Shown: piece after piece, positions 35,301-64,000 of the stretch | Numbering within the stretch: the stretch's first letter is position 1 | Layout: each line of letters opens with the position of its first letter | Assembly: GCA_963556255.1 (NCBI GenBank) | Contig: OY744608.1 | Coordinates: 13,636,507-13,700,506, forward strand | From: Allolobophora icterica | Lineage: Eukaryota; Annelida; Clitellata; Crassiclitellata; Lumbricidae | Direction: 5' to 3' | DNA: 64,000 nucleotides | Notes under the pieces: model-generated | Told to the model about the DNA's origin: nothing | The model's database searches: none | Seen by the model: the letters and a program-made list of their open reading frames with translations, nothing else | Position numbers and translations under genes: made by a program

Positions 35301-38300
35301 TTATGATGACACTTTATTTTCAGATTTTTAATGCTATTTTCTGTTATCTAGTGTTATTTTTTTGTTATGCTATAATGTTATTTTATGTACGGTTATTTTG
35401 TGATCTTTATGTAATGCTAAGCTGTTTTACAATCTGTTGTTATAATGTGTTAAGATGTTATGGTGCTGATTGGAGAAACTGGATGGAAAATCTGTTCTAC
35501 CTGACATGTGAGACAAAGAATATAACATGTAGTATTTTGATTTCAATTGTTGGTTGATTGTTAGTATGCTACTTTAACAGTTACAACGTTAAACAGAATT
35601 CTAGTTATGGTGAGAATTCCGGGCATGGTAAGAGCTCTGGTCTTGTTAAAGAGTTCTAGACATGTTTGTGCATTGTAACAATGGGATTGTGTGAATTAGT
35701 TTGAATCATTTTTGGCTGAACTTACTCTGGTGCATTTGGTCAGTGCCAGTCAGAAGATTGTTGGTTGAAGTTGTGGCATAGCAAACTTGAAGTAAGGAAA
35801 TGCTAACATGATAAAACACAGCTGCCGTCATCGTTGGATATGATACCGATGCATGGAAGTAAAGTGGCAGAGCCCTCATGTTCAGGACATAGGATTCTAG
35901 ATCAGGGAAGGACCAAGCCAAGACTGAGCACATACCTATGCATCCTAGGGTAGGGAGTGTGCTCTTCTGTTAAACTGGGATGACACACTACTCTTCCGTC
36001 ATGCAGTTAGCAGTTTCATGCAGTTCAACAGTAAACGTTGATGCAAAGAAAGCGTGAGAGAAAATGATGATGTCGTCAGTGCACCGTGACCCTTCATTAC
36101 AAAAAGTACGTGATTGCTGCAGTAGAATGAGTTAACACAGATGTCCTGTCCTGACTTGCTCATTTGCTACCCTTCAGGGAATTCAGTTATATGTACCCAT
36201 AATTATGATAATTAAGATTCTGAAATAAGAAGACCACAACATAATTAGTTTTAAGCATTAACGTTGTGATATTGATTGTTTTGTTGTTTAGGCTGCATTT
36301 TGTCTAAAACCATAATAAGTTTGACATTATTTATGGATTATGGTTGTTACTTGATGACTTCCTAGATTTTTCTTCTTAACTTCAAGGATGCGTTTGTTCT
36401 CTACAGAGGAGTCTGGCTCCTTTGTCCATCTTCCAGCCTAGTGACGTGGTTTTCAGTTTTTATAAGTCTTCCTTTCTTCTGTTCTTCCTTGCTTTCTTTT
36501 TTCTGTTACTTCTTTTGAAGCAACTTCCACAAAATACTATCCAGTCTAGCTCATTTTTCTTCTTTATGACACTGAAAACTGCCCTTACACTCGTATGAAA
36601 CTCAGTATTACTTGTTTAATTATAATTTGTCCAAATGGTTTTTATTTTCTCCAATTCCATGTGCAACTGGACTTGACTGTTGCTCTCTTAGAGTCCGAGT
36701 CTCAAGTTTATATAGTGCTATGATCAGTGTGAGACTTTTACCATTTGTTTTGTTATTTCTAGTATCAATTTTCATCTATGAGAAAACTTAAGAGCAAATA
36801 TTATTTGCTTATGTCAATAATAGCGGATTTGCAATGTATTTAATTATATTAACTTATGCTCTATAAATCTTCATATAATAATGATAATAAAGCTGATGTT
36901 CTTCTTAACAAGTCCGATTGCTAAAATCCATTTGACATGAAAAGCTGAAAAAGATAGGCCTATAAGATCATGCACTGTGGTTGATCTTTTGTAAGTGAGG
37001 GATAGAGAGACCTGTCACTGTCATCAGTTTCACACACTGATCAAGAGTATGAACTTCAGAAAAAAATGAATTTCTGTAAGATTTTTTTACCGATTTGGTT
37101 GGGTTTCTTGATGTAATCTGAGTTCAGAAACCTCAGCTGTTTTATCCAGGATGAAGCTCATCAGCATCTGTCTGTTAGTGTCTGTAAAGAGTTGCTGAAT
37201 GGCTGCATAGTGTTGTGGTTCTAGTCATTCGAGTGCGGGTTAAGTATAGTCTCATTTTTTTGTAATTCTACTTTACATTGTACGCAACTCGATATACCCA
37301 TTTTGTTGAGGATTTGCATTGCTCTTTTTCTATGCACGCAGTCTTACGGCACTTTTTCCATACGACAGTTATTAGCTACGTGTTGACGAGTGCATTTTAT
37401 GCCATTAGGAAGCTCTTTGGCTGTGCAGTTCTGCAGCGTTTTCGAACATAGCTTGTGCTAACGAGACCGTAGTTTTCTACGTGAATGATATTGTCGTCAG
37501 ATATTTGCGTACCTTGCTGTGTTGTCTGGGTTTTTGTATATATGCGTTTCATAAAGTATTGTGTTTTGTTTCTACGAAATCAGTTTTATTTTGAAATTGT
37601 GAATTGTCAGATTGAAGGACTTTATATGATTTAGAACGTTTGATTACAGCTTTTGTTTGTCGCTGTTGTTTTGGAAAAATGTGATGAAGTTGGGAAATGT
37701 CCCAATGGAGTTGAACCAGAGTTACTAAGTTTTGTTTGGCAGCAATCATTGATTCTATTCTCATTGAAAACTTACAAGGCATTGAAGGAAGGTAACTTCA
37801 AAACGAACTCAGTCCATGTAATCCACTGTTGAGGTCCAGTGGAAATCCGAGATCAGAGAGAACAGAAAGCAGATTGTGGTTGATAAGGAAGTTGGAAAAG
37901 ATCAGGTTAAGTACCAGGCGGTAGTCAAAGTGGTCAATAGGCACATTGGATATGCAAGCAGGAAACAAGTTTCGAGTCTAGACCTGGAAGCCGACAAATA
38001 ACTGGCAGAATGGACGGAAGTGGGCAGTGAATTGCAACGCTTAGGATCAGCCAAACTGAAAGTAGAAAAACCTTGATGAGGTTTAAGCACTGCTACGAAA
38101 GAACTTTAAGAAGAGTTTTTAAAAGACAGTTAATACGTTGAGCTAATAAGGGAGAATAACAGATATTACTATGCAGCCCCTAGTACTTTTGATTCTACTA
38201 AGTACATCTGACCATAAATGCTTTCTGCCTCAGCCTTGCGCTTGGCCTTGGAGATGCTCTTGACAATATACAGTGCTTCGTTGCATCCATTACAATCGAC

Positions 38301-39214
38301 ATTTCAAAGAACTCAGGTGAAACCAGAAAATCGTCAGGCTCAACCTAACTTCAGTATTAAAATCATGGATTATCAGGAGATGGGTAGCTAGCTACCAATG
38401 AACAAGTTATGAAAACCTTAGGGCTAATTAAGAGCATATCTATGCACACTGTCAAAACATTCACTTCATGAAGTGATCTGCTACTGCATGAAAAATGAAT
38501 CATAGAACAGTTACATGTATTGATATATCTCTACAAAAGTCCTGTAGCAAATAATGGATAATATTCTTGAATATTAAACATGTTGCATGCCATCAATAGA
38601 TGGTAACAAGATTGGTAGCCTAAAGATTGTAGACTGGTCAGTTTTACTGGGTGGTGTGGTGGCTACTGAATTTGCCTTTTCACTTTTACTTCCAGGTTAG
38701 ATTGCTAGTGCATCGTGCATTTGTGTCAATTCGTTGTCACACTGTACAACACACAATGGTGGTTGTTAGATCAATGTAAAGGTCAAAGAGAACCTTCAGC
38801 ACCAGAATATCAGAAGATCAATGTTGGCAGATGCACGTGATTAACAATTAGTAATTATTTCGTTGATGAAATAACACGAAATGGTTCATCATTTTCAAGT
38901 AATTGCTTCTGCCTCAGTCTGATACTGGCTCGAGTGCTGTAGAGCAACCTCAAACATATATTCACTTTATGGTGAATAAATTCTATACAATCATGTTAAT
39001 AACAATGTTCCCGGTGCAATACATGATAAACTGTACAAAATATCACAATCTACGTTAATCTGATATTTGGAGTATATATAATAATGAATAAAATAACAGA
39101 TGTTCTAAACATTAACCCATCTTTTCTGCCAAGACTAATGTGTCCTCAGACATGGTGTTCAGGATGGTTGCAACTGTATTTATTATCAAGTGCTAGCTAA
39201 CTTATGTACTGAGA
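32371..39214. other. large gene-poor interval
   Basis: AT-rich, with scattered short open frames and no recognisable protein, RNA gene or element with clear borders. A T-rich stretch at about 35220-35450 repeats GTTATG/TGCTATTTT-like words irregularly. It separates the convergent SPRED and TRPC genes. Confidence 0.5.
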
Positions 39215-39552
39215 CAGTGATTCTCAACCTATGGGTCGCGACCCACAAGTGGTTCGCAAAGAACATCCAAGTGAGTCGCCAATTTTCCCCGGAAATTGCA
39301 ATTTTTCTCACTGAAGCACTGGGGAGTTCATTTTGGATGCATGGATATGTTTCCAGGTTTGACAGAATTTCTTAATTCATATGAGAATGGAACTGGCAAA
39401 ATTCAGGCCAACCTTAAAATTTTTAGCCATCTGAATATTTAGTTGCAAAACGCAATAACATATGGGTTCCCTTGGATTTCAGTGGGGTGGGTCTCGTTGA
39501 CATCCAGATGTTGCAAAGTGGGTCGTGATGTGAAAAAGGTTGAGAACCACTG
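39215..39552. mobile_element. hAT (Charlie-type) MITE (338 bp)
   Basis: Ends CAGTGATTCTCAACCTATGG and AAAAAGGTTGAGAACCACTG are inverted repeats of the well-known CAGTGGTTCTCAAC hAT type. Duplications TACTGAGA (39207-39214) and TACTAAGA (39553-39560) match at 7 of 8. The interior has GGTCGCGACCC near the left end and GGGTCGTGATG near the right. There is no transposase frame. Confidence 0.92.
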
Positions 39553-40099
39553 TACTAAGATGACTGACAAGGGTAACAGATATTAGGACCAGAGGTTTAC
39601 CACCAGTTTATTATTATTATTATTATTACTGTTACTAATATGAAAATGTTTAATGCATGTAAAGTCTAAGAGTAACGTGAATCTGAGGGCACAGGTGAAA
39701 AACAGACATCCAGATAGCAATTCTTAAAAGCCAGGTAGAAATACATGTAGTGAATTTTCTTTCTTCTTCTCAGTCTACCAATTGAAACCTATATAACGTT
39801 GCACTGTCTGAATTTAGTAACAACTAATGAGGTACTGAAATATCGTTTACCTGACAATTTACCTGTGCTGCAGTAATCATCTGCAGGAAGGTACACAAAT
39901 GGACTACGAACATGCAGCACAATAAATGCATATTACTTCTACCACGGATCATAATAAAGTACATCGTGAGCACTGTGTGCAGAAAATAATCTATAAATGC
40001 ACAAAAACTGGATCTATACGCATACAAGTGAGTGCAAAAAATTACTTAATTCAAGATGGCTGACTGGTTGAGTCCTTGCTTTGTAACATGGAATGTGCA

Positions 40100-40990
40100 G
40101 GATTGATGCTTCCTCTTGGTGATTCTGTACAGACCTTGAGCAAATCCTTCAAGCACAATTGCTCTAACTGTCAAAAATCTACAGTGGAACTACATAAACT
40201 TTTTTTAAACATAGGCAAAAGAATAGCTAGTAACTCGGAATGCACGGCTTGGACATCAGTTCCGTCGACTGTACTACAGGGCTCAGTACTCGCGTCGCTC
40301 TGTATATTTTCTGTACATGTACAGCCAATTTAACTTCACTTGTCACTGCTTTGAGAGCACCGATGCAGCAACATGCTGATGACATACAACAGCACTCTAC
40401 ATGCCACCTGTCCGACACGACGGTGTGTCTTCAACCACTCCGCTCAACCCGCTCCTTTTCTGCCCTAACACCTCATCACTAAAATTTGCGAATCGCTCCA
40501 TAGCCGTAGCCATAGCTGTCCCACCCCTCTGGAACAAACTCCCACCAGAACTACAAGAAATATCAGATCCATCCTACGAACTCACCAAAACCTCACCTCT
40601 TGCTATCTCTCCACAGGTCTTTCACTGATGACATACAACTGCAGTCTACATGCCACCTGTCTGACATCTTGTGTGTCTTCAATGCGGGCCACTGTAGCAA
40701 AAGTACAGAGTTTGATTTGATGTCTTCAGATCAGCTGTGGCTGAATCTGACAAAGGTGTAGTATATTTGGCTGAGCAGACATCAGGCACAGTAAAAATTT
40801 AAAGAAACGATTCTTTGACTGGAAACAATCATTTGTCATCTGGGCATGGTTCTGGACATAGACCTATCAATGGCTGACCACATAAACCACCTCTGCAGAT
40901 CCTGCTTCAGTGAACCTGATAATTAGTTATCAACAAATGTGAGACAGCCATGTTCCAGCACCTCTAAGAGGTGCCTAACAGGTGCTCCCA
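40100..40990 (+). mobile_element. decayed LINE reverse transcriptase
   Basis: Plus-strand fragments in different frames resemble a non-LTR reverse transcriptase: VPSTVLQGSVLASL (the PQGSVLGP motif region), QHADDIQQHS (the catalytic YADD region with Tyr changed to His), and DIDLSMADHINHL near 40860. A C-terminal-like piece, IAVPPLWNKLPPELQ (about 40520), lies out of order between them, which suggests internal rearrangement or two nested copies. There are many stops. Confidence 0.7.
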
Positions 40991-41190
40991 ACACATACAT
41001 ACAGAAATGTACCACCATTATGATTGGTTTACGAATACTTACAAAAAGTAGTATATTTGTCACATATATAGAATTCGCTTTACCCTTCAACCCTGTATAC
41101 CTGTTCCCATGTCAGTCTGGAACTGTTGATTGTGGCTTGCTCATTTCTTTATCTTTTACGGCGAACTCAGACGTTCCAGTTCCTGCAACC

Positions 41191-61336
<20,146 letters not shown>

Positions 61337-61704
61337 CTTCGCGAAATGGAAACGCGGTCAGGAAACGACGAGAAGGTGGAATCAATCGGTAACAATGTGG
61401 CAGATGATAGATACACGGTGGTGCTAGATTACCTTGACGAGTATGTATGTATACACGCCTACTTGTACAAGCGGCATTAATCCAGGTGAGGCATCCGCGC
61501 CCATTCAACGCACGATCAGAGATCACACACAGCCTCCCTATAACAAGAGGCTCGGTCGCGCTCTCTCACCTGAGCCTAGCACAGAGGATGCTAGAGTATA
61601 GGATACAGGTATGACAAGCAGCCGCTAAAATTCCCGCGGCTTCAATAATCGGATAATACATTGCAATCGTTCCTTCAGTCTCCATAATATAGAATCGTAA
61701 CGGT
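61337..61704 (-). promoter_or_regulatory. TRPC 5' flank
   Basis: Sequence immediately upstream of the TRPC start codon (reading to higher coordinates). It is somewhat richer in CG than the surroundings and is expected to hold the 5' untranslated region and promoter. No motif is decisive, and the transposon insertion at 61705 limits the native flank to under 400 bases before repeats begin. Confidence 0.35.
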
Positions 61705-62345
61705 CAGTGGGGGAATTGTAGAAAAAAGACTGGGGCGTTTGAACATTTTCAGTGGCGGCGATCTTGTTTGACAGGTGAGGGGGACATTTTTGAACTGCTC
61801 TAGTAAAAAAGAGTTTTGAACTGATCTGGTCTAAAAAGAGGTCAAACAAATTTATCGCCGTGAACTGCATGATCTGGTAAAAAAAATGTAAAAAAAATTT
61901 CGCGCATGCGCCAAAAATTTTGATGACCTTTTTTGGTGTTTCTTCAAAATGTGGGGGGTCCGATGCATGGCGTGTCCCCCCACTGTTAAAGGTGGTGGGT
62001 TTTGTCCCCCTCGACCCCCATGATCGCCGCCCATGAACATTTTATCCGTATTTTACAAGTTGATGTCAACGAAATTTTAAAGCAGCTGATTTCAACGCTA
62101 GCAGTTTTGCAAGTCAGACTCGAATCAAAATCAATCCCATTGTTGAGAAAATTCAAAAATGCATACATACACCATAGAAATTTCTTCTCTATGTCAGAGA
62201 CTCAGAGTCAAATAATGCTAAATCACATTAGCACAACTGCTCGAGGGGGTTGAAACGACTCCCCTGCCATGGGTCGTTTAATGAAGACTTAACTGGGGGT
62301 TCCTAAGAAAGACTAGAGGTTGAACCCTCCAACAATTCCACCCTG
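61705..62345. mobile_element. hAT-like MITE carrying a nested MITE
   Basis: Ends CAGTGGGGGAATTGTAG and, reverse complemented, CAGGGTGGAATTGTTGG. Flanks GTAACGGT and GTAATCGT match at 6 of 8. The family is defined by the intact copy at 13124-13268; here it is lengthened by the insertion at 61750-62035 and further unexplained sequence (62044-62250). Confidence 0.75.
61750..62035. mobile_element. hAT-like MITE with exact 8-bp TSD (286 bp), nested
   Basis: Ends CAGTGGCGGCGATCTTG and GATCGCCGCCCATG. The duplication AACATTTT is exact (61742-61749 and 62036-62043). Same family as 16737-16965 and 60170-60382. It contains partial internal duplication of the TTTTGAACTGATCTGGT segment. Confidence 0.95.
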
Positions 62346-63629
62346 GTAATCGTAAACTTCAATTGGCTAAAGCGCTGCTCGAAAGTTAACGTAGGACGCC
62401 AGCTTATGCAAGAGTGGTGTAGCTGAGTCACGTCAGAAGGGTTGTCCAGAGAAGTTCAGTGGAGATCCGCATAGAATTCGCTCGTTGTCGTTGTCTACAA
62501 GATGTGCATGCCATTTTCTAACTAACTATACTTCTAATATATACTACCGGTACTCTAATAGTTTTGTGTTTGCATCACACATTTAAATCTTGTGCATTAA
62601 AATTTAAAGGCAATAAGTTTTGCTTATGTTTTTTGTTCGTTCAAGCAATTCTTGTCCAGGAACTGGCTTCCAATGGAATTTACATGCAATGGCTTTACTT
62701 TTGCAATTTATGGTATACCTGTATTAATACCACATGAATATAGATACATGATAATTAGGCCCTACATTGATAAAGATGATATGACGCAGACCATGACAGC
62801 AATAGGCCCTAAATGACAATAAAAACTGATGAACATGTCACTAATGGAACCATTGCGTGACAATCGATAATAGGTGCCATTAAATGGACAGTGAAAATGT
62901 TTCCTGTCATGAAAACAGCAAGCCAGCATAAAAACACAGAATGACAATGATTATAGCATAACACAACTCTAGCCTCGTAGACAATATGAAATACAGATAA
63001 TCCTAGATAAAATCTGAACTCTGAAAGACAATAGATTTAATTCATTGCGTGTGAATTTCAATTTCCTCCTATATTACAATTTAAATCTGAACTTAAAATT
63101 TGAAACAAAATAAAACAAGAAAATTGTGAAAACTCATTTCAAGAAAATCCTGCTATTTATTGATTTATTGGATTTATCAGCATCTTCTTCAAAGGAATTA
63201 TTTAGGCCCTAGCGAGCTTTCAATTCCTTAGACATCACATGCATAACTAATAGAAGGAGACCCAGAGATGTAGGTGATTGAATTGCTTGGCAGTAGTATT
63301 TCACAGTGAATGTGCAATCACAGTTCATACCACCTATAGTCTATATACATGTACTCAGTGTTCCACACGTGTCTGCTATTTGCAGACACTTAGTTTAAGA
63401 ATACACTTTTTGTCTAACATTGCTCATTAAGCAATTGCAACCGATCGAAATTTCAAAATCCCTTCCTCAATATAAAACAAAAGAGTAAAACTAAAAGCCC
63501 TGACTAGGGCATATGTTTTCAAATGGGAGCTCTGCATGAGCTCCTTGGTTTTTCTTTACATTTATTCCGCATGTGCTGAAAACCATTTGGTGAGCTGAAA
63601 ATGGTTTTCTGTCGTTAGGTTGAGACCAT
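62346..63629. other. intergenic, no gene seen
   Basis: AT-rich apart from a short retroelement-like patch at 62355-62475 (AAAGCGCTGCTCGAAAG, GTTGTCCAGAGAAGTTCAG) shared with about 25385-25540. No coding exon is recognised. Confidence 0.5.
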
Positions 63630-63812
63630 CAGCGCCGGCCTTAGCCCTTAGGGGCCCGCAACTTGGGGGGGGGGATGTCACAGGAAAAACATGAACAAAG
63701 ACACCCTAATAATAACAATGAAAAACAATTTCACTTGTGTCATGGGGGGCCTGTACAGTATATATACTGTAACTCTGCACAGGGCCCGACATATCCTATA
63801 GTGCTGGCACTG
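63630..63812. mobile_element. possible hAT-like MITE (183 bp)
   Basis: Ends CAGCGCCGGCCTTAG and, reverse complemented, CAGTGCCAGCACTATAG; the common pattern is CAGYGCCRGC. Flanks GAGACCAT and GGACCATA agree only with a one-base shift. Inner GGGGCCCGC and CAGGGCCCGAC also face each other. Borders are probable, not proven. Confidence 0.55.
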
Positions 63813-64000
63813 GGACCATATCTGACGAAGCTTTGTACAGACGCAATATAAAATGTAAGCGAGTGTGCCATCAAAACTCGATCGACTGACGCCTTCGAAA
63901 GGTCGCCGAAATTTAGATTTTATTAACAATATGCATGTAGGCCTGTTAGGCTTAATAGGCCTATAGGCGATTCACAGCATCGTCCCTTAAAATAGATGGT

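Overview
The window is nuclear DNA from an animal, most likely a marine invertebrate. The genes are split by GT-AG introns, the sequence between them is AT-rich and crowded with transposon relics, and the recognisable products (SPRED, a TRPC channel, axonemal DRC10, an ARM-TIR protein) are metazoan. I cannot fix the phylum. The exon models below were built by hand from splice signals and frame continuity. All four gene models keep a single reading frame from start to stop.

Layout. At 929-7821 (+) lies a complete eight-exon gene for an armadillo-TIR protein with a C-terminal SAM-like helical domain (652 aa). At 14117-17574 (+) is DRC10/IQCD, a dynein regulatory complex subunit (602 aa, four exons). 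At 20944-31161 (+) is a SPRED-type Ras/ERK pathway inhibitor (488 aa). Its 29-nt first coding exon is inferred from a matching phase-2 donor about 7.5 kb upstream of exon 2. At 41191-61336 (-) is a complete eleven-exon TRPC cation channel (954 aa), convergent with SPRED. The first ~190 bases hold an open frame that may be the end of another gene.

The rest is repeats. I identified ten non-autonomous hAT-like elements with recognisable 8-bp target-site duplications (seven exact, the others with one or more mismatches), plus one possible further copy near the right edge. There is a ~1 kb dead mariner-type transposon with TA duplications, five clear tRNA-headed SINEs, several non-LTR retrotransposon 3' ends, and a ~2 kb 28-bp minisatellite in a TRPC intron. 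There are also a 31-bp minisatellite, a 30-bp triplicate, a long (TTA)n tract and three long near-perfect hairpins. Nested insertions are clear at 49.6-50.1 kb and 61.7-62.3 kb.

The four genes do not form an obvious functional unit. They act in innate immunity or NAD signalling (ARM-TIR, by family), ciliary motility (DRC10), receptor tyrosine kinase signalling (SPRED) and calcium entry (TRPC). The most unusual gene is the ARM-TIR-SAM-like protein, whose domain order differs from SARM1. The most unusual DNA is the dense set of hAT-like elements with readable insertion sites.
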